Below, one piece after another: positions 1-8,565 of a DNA stretch of 12,495 nucleotides. Source of the stretch: Blakeslea trispora (lineage: Eukaryota; Mucoromycota; Mucoromycetes; Mucorales; Choanephoraceae); assembly GCA_025331445.1 (NCBI GenBank), contig JAIWNE010000268.1, positions 1-12,495 of the forward strand. The letters run 5' to 3'. A program made the translations under genes and the position numbers. Position 1 is the stretch's first letter; every line of letters begins with the position of its first letter. Below the pieces are notes generated by a model. That model did not search any database, was not told the origin of the DNA, and was given only the letters and a program-made list of their open reading frames with translations.

Positions 1-1
1 C

Positions 2-349
2 GCTAGCAAACGTGTAAGATTCTTTCATTTCGGGCATCACTGTCTTCTACACCAAAGTATTAGTTATTACAGTACACAGCTATTGAAATCTACTGTTGAA
101 CACTTTACAAGAGGTAAGTAATATTTTTGGTTTAGATTGTAAACGGCTCTTTTGTGGAACGGACTGCATCACGAACAATGACCTTGGATTTTAGTTGAAG
201 AGTTGTTTTTGAACAATAAAAAAAGACAGCATCTTTCATGTCAAGTAATTACTTTATTTTATATGTGGCTATGTTATTCTGGGATGATATGTATAGAAAC
301 GAGTACAAGGGAATGGAATACAATAAAAAGGGCTGTTGGCATAGAATAG
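2..349 (+). CDS. Possible 3' end of a spliced gene running in from the left edge (weak)
   Basis: One frame is open from base 2 to a good splice donor (AG|GTAAGT at 113/114). It can resume in phase after a TTTTAG acceptor at 194 and then runs open to a TAG at 347-349. The join would give about 38 residues, then about 51, removing an 81-nt intron. I do not recognise the product and see no conserved motif. Against it: the region is AT-rich, each open stretch is short enough to arise by chance, and another frame (238-447) is also open across the second exon. An AATAAA-like string at 215-220 lies inside the proposed second exon, which also argues for caution. Treat as a hypothesis only. Confidence 0.18.
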
Positions 350-565
350 TGTGTGATAATGACTTTGGCCTTACTTTATTTATGAATCATGAAAGGGATT
401 TAGCATCTTTGTACTGTATTTCAAAAATAAACCTTTTATACGAGTAGCTTTAACAAGATCTAGTATAAGGATTAAATTATGTTTGTATGTTGGTCTACGT
501 CTTTATTTTAACAACTTTTGGCTTTTTAAACTGCCCATCTTTAAGCGATTGTTAAATACTTTTTC

Positions 566-722
566 AGTATCTCTTTTTCTTTCAGCATCTTTTTTTTTGG
601 TGTTTTTTTTTGGTGTTTTTTTTTGAGTATCTTTTTTTTTGAGTATCTTTTTTTTTGGGTTTTTTTTTTTTATTTTTTTTGAGTGTCTTTTTTTTTATTT
701 TTTTTGAGTGTCTATTTTTTTT
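566..722. repeat. T-tract minisatellite
   Basis: Runs of 8-14 T are separated by short, related spacers: GGTG (twice), GAGTATC (twice), GAGTGTC (twice) and TA. The array is made of degenerate units of about 12-25 bp. On the other strand it is an A-rich block that would read as lysine-rich in any open frame. Such tracts expand by slippage and are error-prone to sequence, so exact lengths should not be trusted. Confidence 0.8.
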
Positions 723-730
723 CGAAAGTG

Positions 731-946
731 TTATTTTTGCACACCTTTAAAAGATTTTCCCAATAATTTCATGAGTCTCATTCTCAATTTTTTTAATTTT
801 CTCGCTTCCGAAAATATTTTCCAATTTTTTAAGCAGTGATTTTTCAGGTCTTTATTTTTTTTGAAGAAAAAATGACAAGTCAATTTAAACTCCTCAGCAT
901 TAAGGAAATCAGGTTGCTTCAAAATCTTAAGCAGAGAAAATATCAT
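731..946 (-). CDS. Hypothetical Lys-rich small protein (71 aa)
   Basis: The frame opens after a stop and the first ATG is at 946-944; it ends with TAA at 733-731. The product is strongly basic, with a C-terminal half of alternating Lys/Arg and Leu/Met (for example KLKKLRMRLMKLLGKSF) that could form an amphipathic helix. I do not recognise a family. It lies just upstream (on its own strand) of the A-rich face of the minisatellite. The first part (KQPDFLNAEEFKLTCHF) looks less random than the rest. It could be a remnant of a longer gene, or a chance ORF in AT-rich DNA. No promoter or splice signal decides the matter. Confidence 0.22.
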   Translation of the reverse strand: MIFSLLKILKQPDFLNAEEFKLTCHFFFKKNKDLKNHCLKNWKIFSEARKLKKLRMRLMKLLGKSFKGVQK

Positions 947-1185
947 TGCCAAAAAAATTTAAAGAGCGAAATTTCTTTAAGCAGTGAAATGATAAAAGAA
1001 ATGTAAATGGCAATAACTTTATGAATATGCATCCAAATTCAATTCTGTAAAAAGTTTTGGAAGCCTAGAAGATACATCTAAAATATCTGCCAAAAAGCAG
1101 CAACTTTTATAGTCAAAATCAAAAGTTGAAAAAAATATGCCCATGTTAGCCGCACGTGTCCGACGTGCGTCCGACACGGGTTAGG
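947..1185. other. Noncoding spacer with a GC-rich patch at its end
   Basis: I see no supported gene here. Most of the stretch is AT-rich. From about 1150 to 1180 the base content changes abruptly: a GC-rich patch has GTCCGAC twice (within 1158-1176), next to CACGTG- and GTGCG-like strings. The patch ends directly at the palindromic junction of CACTA-type ends, so it may be the subterminal part of a second, neighbouring transposon. Confidence 0.4.
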
Positions 1186-1202
1186 TGTAGTGAGCCACTA
1201 CA
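1186..1202. repeat. Back-to-back CACTA-type ends: TGTAGTG-AGC-CACTACA
   Basis: A perfect 7-bp inverted repeat flanks a 3-bp centre: TGTAGTG (1186-1192), AGC, CACTACA (1196-1202). CACTA elements start CACTA, end TAGTG and make 3-bp target duplications, so this is what a right end and a left end separated by one 3-bp target site would look like. It suggests an upstream element ending at 1192 and the main element starting at 1196. Only the short terminal motif supports the upstream one. Confidence 0.55.
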
Positions 1203-1206
1203 GAAA
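1196..1206 (+). repeat. Left terminal inverted repeat of the CACTA element
   Basis: CACTACAGAAA, matching the reverse complement of 8614-8624 at 10 of 11 positions. It is followed by an A-run that leads straight into the first subterminal CACAAGTTTA repeat. Confidence 0.8.
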
Positions 1207-1213
1207 AAAAAAA

Positions 1214-1582
1214 CACAAGTTTAGCGGAGATATAGGGCCTAAATCTGCGCTAAACTTGTGAAGTTGAATTAGGTGACACACCTAGTATTTAACAAATGTA
1301 ACTTGTTTAGGCCCTATATCTGCGCTAAACTTGTGTTTTTTAAGCAGGCAAAAAAAACACAAGTTTAAGGCCTCAACTTGGCATTAAATTTTTATTGTTG
1401 ATTTAGGTTACAAACATGGTATCAAACTTGTGAAGTTGAATTAGGTGACAAACATGGCATTAAACTTGGAAGTTGAATTAGGTGACAAACATGGCATTAA
1501 ACTTGCATTTCTGATTTAAGCCCTAATCCTGCGTCAAACTTGTGTTTCTTAAAGCAGGTGAAAAACACAAGTTTAAGACCTC
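1214..1582. repeat. Left subterminal repeat region
   Basis: The motif CACAAGTTTA or close variants recurs in both orientations, at about 1214, 1251, 1327, 1357, 1424, 1535 and 1565. The block 1214-1243 is matched by 1306-1335 as a 30-bp inverted repeat with one mismatch. Arms 1214-1226 and 1248-1260 form a perfect 13-bp hairpin. A diverged direct repeat of about 70 bp links 1306-1373 and 1514-1582. In plant CACTA elements such subterminal motifs are the binding sites of the TnpA-type protein; I infer the same role here. Confidence 0.8.
1432..1505. repeat. Perfect 37-bp tandem duplication in the subterminal region
   Basis: Bases 1432-1468 and 1469-1505 are identical. The unit begins GAAGTTGAATTAGG and ends CATTAAACTTG. 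The first 19 bases also occur once more at 1260-1278. Identity of the two copies points to a recent duplication. Confidence 0.85.
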
Positions 1583-1963
1583 TTCATCATGTATTTCATG
1601 GCAATCCTTTGATCCTATTCGCTCTTTTCATCAATACGTGCTCTCTACCATTGGCTTAGAATGACCTTTGGTATTTGCGTTTTAGATTCTTATAGGCTCT
1701 TCAGGTTACATTATTACACTCATTTTCAATAATACTGCTTTTTCATTTGATTATATTTTAAAGATGTGTTCTTTATTTGGTATATATTGCTTTTCATAAT
1801 TGGCTAGTGTATTTTTTTTGTTTATATTTGATATTTGGTAAAAATAGAATACGGAAAACGTTTGCTTATCCTTTCGTATCATTGGCTTGTTTGATATTGG
1901 ATGTACTAGGTTCCCATACGCAACTTTCCCATGGGTAGTAAAGCGTCTACATATTGCACTTAC
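1583..1963. other. AT-rich stretch inside the element, no supported gene
   Basis: A minus-strand frame is open from the exon ending at 1964 through a GTAAGT donor down to 1751, adding about 70 residues if that intron is retained. Alternatively the donor is used with a CTAG acceptor near 1908, after which the frame stops quickly. I cannot choose between them. Nothing else here looks coding. Confidence 0.35.
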
Positions 1964-2548
1964 CTTTGCACCTATCATTTGGACCAGTATACGCAGCTCC
2001 TTTATTTCAGACGTAAAAAGATAGACGCACTGCGGAAAAAGTAGAGATAGAGAGCAAGTAGCTATAGTAATGAAATAATAAAATTACTTGTTAAAACTAG
2101 TAAATTATACAAATAATAAAAACTATACCTTGTCTTTAAAAGGGTTCAGTACTCGCAACGAACCTACAAGATAGAATATCTAATAAGCAAGTTTAGTTTA
2201 AAACTAGTAACAATATAAGCATATATGGTTATTAACTTACAGAACAACAGTAATAGACGTTCTCATTCCTTTGTAGAGATCTTCAAGCCAAGCCAAATAA
2301 GCACCTGAAACTACAAAAAATGTATTAATAAACTAGTACAAACAGAAGTGCTAGTGCTTACCCTTTAACCCAACATAGCGATAAACAAGACTAGCTTGTT
2401 GTTTGATATTACTATACCAAATATACTAATTACTATTAATATTATGATTACTTTTCTTTTAGTAAAAGAATACTTACTGCGAACCATTAATAAGTGTGGA
2501 AAAAGAGAGAAAAAGAGAAAGATAAGGAAACGACGACTTGTTTGAAAT
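1964..2548 (-). CDS. Unrecognised spliced gene or captured gene fragment, antisense to the transposon genes
   Basis: Exons with canonical splice sites can be read on the minus strand. They are an open stretch 2548-2478, then 2411-2362, 2304-2241, 2163-2129 and 2029-1964, with introns of 66, 57, 77 and 99 nt. The first two joins keep one frame and give text that looks like real protein (LVYRYVGLKGAYLAWLEDLY). The last two exons also agree with each other in phase 0 (LNPFKDK, then CVYLFTSEIKELRILVQMIG). The join from 2241 to 2163 is out of frame by one base, so either a base is missing or the gene is decaying. No start codon is evident, and the 5' exon is the weakest part. I do not recognise the family. 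It could be a third gene of the transposon or a host gene fragment picked up by it. Confidence 0.38.
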
Positions 2549-2693
2549 TTAATTGGTTTTTTTTTTGCTATTTGTACTCCAGTTGTATCACCTAAATCAA
2601 AGTTAGAATACCAAATTTTGCAAGTATAAAAGACTCTCAAGATGCTAGCTTTACTTACACTATCCGTTCTAATTATAACAGAATAATATCAAG

Positions 2694-3827
2694 ATGTCTT
2701 ACACTGCTAACAACAACAACAGATCAATCCCTACCGTTGGTACCAGTTCTTCTCGTCGACCTCCTACTCCACGATCAACCACCTCTGCATTGGAGCGCAA
2801 GCTTGAGGAAACAGTAAAAGACCTTGAAGAAATGAGAAGATCATTTGGGGAGCAACAGGTCCAGCTCAACCACTTGTCAGTTGAGCATGAAGAGCTCAAG
2901 GCCAAGCTCAACAATAAGTCAACAAAGGAAACAAACTTTAGCTTTCCTGGATCCAAAATGGAGTTGGAACAAGTTCGTGTAAGTATTAATGCATCATATT
3001 TGACAATTTGCCTTCTAACCATCATTCCAGAGCATGGTCTTTAATCACCAAATAACTGTGATGGGTACCTCTACTTGGGATGTGGAAGAGAAACTCATGA
3101 CAGGTGAGACAAATGGCGAATATGTCAGGCAAATAGTCAGCAAGACCTTGACCGACGGAGCCTACCGTGAGCTTATGCGAGGATATGTTTGGCCTAGTAG
3201 CGAAGCTACAAAATTCATTAAAAGATTGTTGTCAAATCCAATACAACTATCAAAAGGCAGAAACGCCAAAGCAGCTCTGTCTGCAAACGATCAAGAGGCA
3301 TTAAGTCGGCAAGGATTGTTTAGATGTCGCAAATCACTGGTATGCTAAGCTTGTATGAAGTGTATAAGATAGTCTTTTGTCTAACGGAATGTTTGCATTG
3401 TCGATGTAGATTTTGTCCAGAAGAAAGGATGTCTATGAGAGTCATGAGGAGGAGCTGCTTAACATCTACGGCTCTCATACTGAATGTCAGCAAGTCTTGA
3501 TAACGGAGATGATTTCTGACCAGGAAGACGAATATGATGAACAAGGCCTAGTCTTTAGATCCAAAAAAGTGCCCCATTATAGAAAACAAGTAAGTTAAAG
3601 ATAGAATAGCAATAGTTCATAGAATGTTATCCTTAACTGATATGGTCATGTAGTGCACTGACTTTTTTGACAAACTGGACGTTCTTCGCATCAATGACAA
3701 CCAGAGGATGAACAGTAGTTTTCAGCTTACTCGCACAGGTTCTCGCGTCACTAAAGTCGTGCATATTAAAAAGGCCAAGAAATTGCAAGAGCTACCTGCA
3801 TGGGCTATAGACCATGGGCTTCTATAA
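2694..3827 (+). CDS. Transposon accessory coiled-coil protein (four exons, 315 aa)
   Basis: Exons are 2694-2978, 3031-3339, 3410-3589 and 3654-3827. The introns are 52, 70 and 64 nt, all with GT...AG ends and CTAAC/TTAAC-like branch sites, and all in phase 0. The ATG at 2694 is the first in frame. Residues 1-30 are Ser/Thr/Asn/Pro-rich. About 31-75 is a Glu/Lys/Leu-rich segment with heptad spacing, a likely coiled coil (LERKLEETVKDLEEMRRSF). The middle is basic (WPSSEATKFIKRLLSN). Exon 3 carries an acidic patch (MISDQEDEYDE) before a basic PHYRK motif. The C-terminus is basic and ends AWAIDHGLL. I do not recognise a named domain. Its place beside Tnp2, its coiled coil and its basic regions suggest a DNA-binding, self-associating partner like plant TnpA, which is inference. 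No frameshift is seen, unlike its neighbour. Confidence 0.72.
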
Positions 3828-3866
3828 GTCCTTCTTTTGGTTATGTTTCTTTGAATTTAGCTAGTT

Positions 3867-3872
3867 AATAAA
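3867..3872 (+). terminator. Candidate polyadenylation signal of the accessory gene
   Basis: AATAAA lies 40 bases after the TAA at 3825-3827, in AT-rich DNA. Position and sequence fit a fungal polyadenylation signal. Confidence 0.5.
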
Positions 3873-4077
3873 AATTGTTAGTATTACCAAAAACCAAAAG
3901 GCTGCTTATTCCTAAAAGAAAATAAAAAATAAAAAATAGCTAGTCTCAGTTTTTAAATGACAGATGGCTATACTTTAACAGACCTTTTCACTTGCCGTTG
4001 AATAAAAAACGAATAGTATGCTGTTTGATCTATTCGATTTGTAGTAAAGCAAGCATGGTTCCTAAAATAAAAAAAGG

Positions 4078-4086
4078 TATAAAAAG
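4078..4086 (+). promoter_or_regulatory. TATA box of the transposase gene
   Basis: TATAAAAAG lies 48 bases before the transposase ATG at 4134, between the accessory gene's 3' end and the transposase. It suggests that the two genes have separate promoters and are not spliced from one transcript. Confidence 0.5.
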
Positions 4087-4133
4087 GTCAGAGAAAAAAA
4101 TACTATGAGGTTGTTCTTCATTATTTTAAAAAA

Positions 4134-6546
4134 ATGCTACCTAAAATGTGTGCTCGTCCTGCAAAGCTCTTTTACTGTCACTGCGATCTATGCAAGAGTG
4201 TTCCAAAGGAAAAACGCTACGTGGCTCATTCTACCCACAAGTCTCACAAAAGACGTAGCAAGTACGAAGGCATGAAGTATCGCATTTGGAGAGAGACACC
4301 TAGTAAGTATCAGAAGTTCAATTTATAGCAATTGATTCTAAATAACTGATTTTTCGTTTTAGATGGTAAAAATGCCAGTGCTGCTGCTCCTGCCTACCGT
4401 CGCATAGCAGTTGACACAACCGCCACTTTGAGCAATGAAGGTAATATGTTGAATACTTTGCATTTGTAACTTTGAGCTCTATCTAACTTGCTTTTAGACA
4501 ACATCGTACAAGCCGTTGGAGATGATGAAGGTAGTCCAATGGACTACAGCTCTCTCGAAGACCTTTTAAGTGACGATGCTACTGATGTGATGGATATTGA
4601 CGTTGATGATGATGACGATGCCCCTGAAGCACTGAACGCTGAAAACCAGAACATCTTGCCTGGATATGTCCCTTATTGTAAGTAGAACTATATGATTGTT
4701 GAATTAGCAAATTAACAGTATTCATCTTGTTGCCTACTTAGCCGATAAAATCCCACAAACCGAATTATCAAAGATTGCCTCGTCTCTGGTATCTTATCTT
4801 CACAACAACAACCTCCCAAACAAGCAAACCGAAACAGTGATGAAAACGTTGAACCAGCTACTACAACTCCACGGCGATGAGTTCCGTTTGCCCAAAAGCA
4901 TGGCAACCATCCGTGACCGTAATCTTCTTGAGGTATTTAGTGAGCGTGGCATCACTCACTACGCTATATGCCCTTCCTGTTACCACCTGTTCAATATAAA
5001 CAGCGAACCTACCCAAGAGGATATGACTTGCAATCAACCCTTACGAAATGCTGGATACAAGCCCACCAGTTCCGGCGAATTCTGCGAAGGTCTCGTGTAT
5101 GATTACAACCGCACCTCCTCCAATGCAAAACCTGTTCCTCAATTGGAGTATTCATACTGTTCAATTCCTACAACACTCAAGAAGTTCTTCTTGAGACGAG
5201 GCTTCGCAGAACAAGTCAAGTCATGGAAGTCCGCGAGCAAGCCAACAGGTATCTATCTGATCTGTATGATGCGACTGGTTTCTACGACTTCAAGGCTACC
5301 CCCTCTGAGACTCCTTTTGTTCTACAGTCAGACTACAACCTTCTGCTTTCTCTCAATGTTGACTGGTTCAGTCCCTTCAAGTCCAGTCATAGTGGTCGGC
5401 TGTATTTACCTCACCATCCCAACCTACCAAAGCAGTCCGGCCGAGATCTTAAGCAGAACATGATACTTGTTGGTGTTATCCCTGGTCCCAAGGAGCCACC
5501 CCTTACAGCAGTCAACAACTACCTTGCCCCTATAGTCAACGACCTGAAGGTATTGCCGGAAGGTGTGGTATGAAAATGGTGATGCAAGATGGTACTGTTC
5601 AATACCACAAAGGTTAGAGCATGCTTGTACTCTGTCAGCTCGGATCTACCTGCTACCAAGAAACTTGCTGCCAGCATGTCTTTTAACAGTGGCTATGGGT
5701 GCCATCTCTGCAAAACGTTCTTCCCTAGATTTGAAGGTCCTGGCAACAACCGCAACTACTGTCATTGGAATTGCGATCAATGGGAGCCAAGAACGTTACA
5801 AGAAACCAAGGATAGCTCAACGGAATGGAAAAATGCTAGAACAGCTAGAGAGCGAAGTGACTTAGAGAAGAACAGTGGCGTCCGCTACTCAATTCTCTTC
5901 GAGTTACCCTACTACTCTTACAACATCATTGCCATCGAACCGATGCATGTCCTCTACCTTGGTGTTGTTAAGAAAACTCTCGAGACCATGTTGCCCACAA
6001 ATGCTTTGTTACTTGTTAAAAAAGTCATGCAGAAAAAGTTCACATACAACCAGAGTGCCTCGTGTGCTCCCATGGCTAACAAGATCACTAAAGATGGAAT
6101 GTCATATGTCAAGGCTGCTGAATACAAGCACTTCATTACTACCATGGCCAAAGGTGTTCTTCGTCCTCCTTTGCTCACTGACGCTGAACACGCCTTGATC
6201 ATGCATTTGATTGATGCTCTTAGGTTGCTTGATAATCATTCAATAAAGAAGACTGACGTCGAGGTTGCTCATAACCATCTACTTGCTTTTGCTCGGGGTT
6301 TCGAACAACGATATGGCCCCAAATCTGTTCCACCCAAACTTCCATTTCATGTTGCATCTTCGTGAATGTATCTACAAGTTTGGACCAATATCTTGCTTCT
6401 GGGGTTTGGGCTTTGAAAGAAACAACTTCTTCATCAAACAGATCAATTCCAACCATCAGCCAGGATTTGAAAAAACATTTATGGATAAAATGCAATCGAT
6501 CATTTTCGCTAACGATTTTGACTCGGTTGCTCATTACGAAAGTTAA
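4134..6546 (+). pseudogene. Tnp2-family CACTA transposase (Transposase_21 plus DUF4218-like), frameshifted
   Basis: This is the enzyme that would cut and rejoin the element's ends in the nucleus. Exons are 4134-4302, 4363-4440, 4498-4677 and 4742-6546; the introns are 60, 57 and 64 nt, all in phase 1. In order it shows an N-terminal C-x-C-x2-C zinc motif with downstream His (4176-4193, CHCDLC), an acidic linker rich in Asp, a second zinc motif (CPSC at 4969, then further Cys), the core motif NVDWFSPFK (about 5355-5380), VIPGPKEP, DLPATKKL (from 5643), GCHLCK, the MH motif (IEPMH, 5934-5948), and a DUF4218-like end with CIYKFGPISCFW and FERNN (6412-6426). The frame moves between frames 1 and 3 near 5232, 5394, 5418, 5565, 5588 and 6336, each by one base. 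At 5565 the shift is needed to avoid a stop. The family's usual extended C-terminus is missing; see 6994-7712. The family call is firm; the exact frameshift points are estimates. Confidence 0.88.
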
Positions 6547-6993
6547 AGTTGACAACTCTTTTGGCGCTTTTCTCTTATCCACTTGCTTTCTCTTTTTCTC
6601 TTTTTCTCTTTTTTCTTCCACTGACCTATAGATTCTTTTTTTTGTAGTATATGATAGTTAGAAATTGATATTATATATATTATTGAATAAAAAAAAACTT
6701 GGTTTATTGATTTCAATCTCACTTAATTACTTTACAAAGCGTATTGTCCGAGTATGTCGTCTAACTTATAGCTTTGAACACTACGGTATACAAAGCATTA
6801 TCTTGTAACTGATCACTGTCGATAGTCGCGTCCAAGTGTATATATCGCTGCTAATAATATGTTTGAAAGAAAAAAAATCGAAAGAAAAAAAATAGAGCTG
6901 AGTTGAAATTAATTTTTTAAATAACAAAAAAAGGTTCTCTACTTTACTTTTTTTTTATTAATTCTTCAAAACATTTAAATTATACAAAACGTC
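6547..6993. other. AT-rich gap between transposase body and its C-terminal remnant
   Basis: No coding frame is supported on either strand. It has a pyrimidine tract (6588-6618), an AT-only run near 6670-6685 and a 15-bp A-rich tandem pair (6865-6893). No convincing donor lies near 6546 and no acceptor just before 6994, so I cannot make it an intron. It may be a true 3' region, decayed coding DNA, or inserted DNA. Confidence 0.45.
6686..6691 (+). terminator. Candidate polyadenylation signal after the transposase
   Basis: AATAAA 140 bases after the stop at 6544-6546, followed by an A-run and T-rich DNA. It would end the transposase transcript before the remnant at 6994. Confidence 0.35.
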
Positions 6994-7712
6994 ATGTACC
7001 AAACAGCCCAACAAATCGCAGACAGTCTTCACGAACCAGGCAGCAATATGGAACTTGTGCCATTTGGATCAGATAGCTCTCTTCATAGAGAAGACATTTG
7101 GGAACTCTTTGAAAAAAGACGGAGATCCTATGGGTCACGAACAGTTGAATGAGAATGGCCATATCTTGGTTTCTTTTGCAAAAAGAGAACCCAACAGGCT
7201 GAGTCCAAGAGGACTTCGAGTGTCTAGAGGCCTATTATAACTTCCACTACGAGACGCCTCTTATTGTGACCAACAAGGTGCAAAAAATAAAAAAAAATGC
7301 AAGTACTTGGCCACGAATACAGATCTCGCTTGACCGGACGAGATGAAGGAGCACACATTTATGCCTACCGTGCTAACAACAATGAGACTGATGATCTAGA
7401 AGGAGTACGAGAACTGGAGATGAAGAGCACCTGCGCGCAGGAATCATAGAGTATTTTTTCCTTCATGAGACTGATTATCATGAAAACGGTGAGATCTTTT
7501 CGACCAAACACTGTTTTGCCTTTGTCAGTTGGTACAAGAACCTGCGAATCGATATAGACGATGTTGAAACAGGCACGACTGAGAGAATTAGGCCTTTCCG
7601 CAAAGAATACGAGCGTAAAAGCTTTCGCAGCATTTTGCCCGTTCACAACTGTATGTGCTCATACATATTCGTCATAGTGATATCAAACATTTATTCACTG
7701 CCTATCCGCTAA
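6994..7712 (+). pseudogene. Detached remnant resembling the C-terminal region of the Tnp2 transposase
   Basis: Protein-like text runs through here but in changing frames. It begins with an ATG frame at 6994-7152 (MYQTAQQIADSL). Pieces in the other two frames follow (HILVSFAKREPNRL near 7170, then LEAYYNFHYETPLIVTNKV near 7228-7285). Then come a frame from 7297 (GHEYRSRLTGRDEGAHIYAY) and a last frame from about 7406 to TAA at 7710-7712 (GIIEYFFLHE, FAFVSWYKNL, SILPVHN). The end resembles, from memory of the family, the conserved C-terminal part of fungal Tnp2 proteins (an aromatic-rich FF-H segment, FA-V-WY, then a PVH motif). Shifts fall near 7135, 7205, 7293 (at an A9 run) and 7413. It could instead be a separate small gene, but no intact frame supports that. 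Confidence 0.5.
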
Positions 7713-8565
7713 CAAGAAGGCTAGCCTAATTTTTTTAAAACTTTTATTTTAAATAAACTCTCTACAAACGCACATTTTGCAACAAGCAACCTATTAAGAC
7801 TACGCAGGAGGTGTAAGCTGATTTCAACTTGCTTGTTTACTTATATGCTAAAATGGAGCCAGCGCTTTACTACTTTTTTTTATTTTTATTAATTTTTTTC
7901 CATAAATCTCAAGCTTATTTTTTTAAAACAATAAAAATAGCTCAACTTCTAACAAATACCCTTCCTTTACTTCGAACCAACGCTTAAACTTGACATTTCA
8001 ACACATCTTTCTCCTCATGAGCAACAACAACTAGCAATCTACACTTTTAAGTCCATGTATTTGTTTTATACTTTTAAAGCAAGATGACGAACTCAAACCA
8101 GACAGTTTTAACAAAAAAACTTTAACAGCACTTTTCTAAAAGTTGAAAACCAATCTGCAATAGCTATTGGGCCGTTTCTAGTTTCTCATGTGCACCATTG
8201 CAACATGCACAAACAACTTTAGTATACTTGATAATTTCTCTTGCTTTGAAGAAAAAATAAACTATCTTGACCAATCAAATTACTAGAAATAATTTGCTGT
8301 GAGCAACTTTTAGCGGTGAGAATTCAGGCAGTGCTAAAATGCGGAACTTGAATCACTTTAAATTTTTTATTTATTTTTTTTCTCAAAGTCATTGAATGTA
8401 GAAATTGAAAAGCTAAAAGATGGTACATGTTGGAAGAAGGGACTTCGCTTTTTTTAAATGGATGTATTGTAGACAGTTAGAGATATACTTTGTCCAAGTT
8501 TCAGCGCATTCTGACCATTTTTTGAGCGAGTTAATAATTTACTGCAAAAAGGACCCCTTTAACAA
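7713..8565. other. AT-rich 3' part of the element, no gene seen
   Basis: I find no ORF, splice pattern or RNA gene that I can support. The stretch has many T and A runs and leads into the right subterminal palindrome. Less AT-biased text at about 8460-8520 shows no open frame of note. Confidence 0.5.

Noticed and set aside
115..145. A very short intron (GTAAGT to TTTAG) near the left edge
   Set aside because: It would be about 30 nt, well below the 52-77 nt seen for the well-supported introns in this window.
238..447. A 69-codon plus-strand ORF starting with ATG
   Set aside because: It overlaps the proposed spliced frame, has no recognisable motif and no good upstream signal, and is of a length expected by chance in this DNA.
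1141..1185. GC-rich patch as a CRISPR-like or structured RNA element
   Set aside because: Only two imperfect copies of a short unit are present, with no regular spacing and no stable stem that I can draw.
2365..2640. A 91-codon minus-strand ORF
   Set aside because: It has no ATG at its head, and it reads through the introns of the proposed antisense gene; its hydrophobic end comes from AT-rich intron sequence.
2699..3025. A 108-codon minus-strand ORF opposite the accessory gene's first exon
   Set aside because: A shadow of the plus-strand coding frame; the plus strand has matching splice sites and a coiled-coil pattern.
6220..6621. A 133-codon minus-strand ORF opposite the transposase end
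   Set aside because: It lies antisense to conserved DUF4218-like text and its Lys/Glu-rich start is simply the pyrimidine tract read backwards.
7365..7646. A 93-codon minus-strand ORF
   Set aside because: Antisense to the C-terminal transposase remnant, with no motif of its own.
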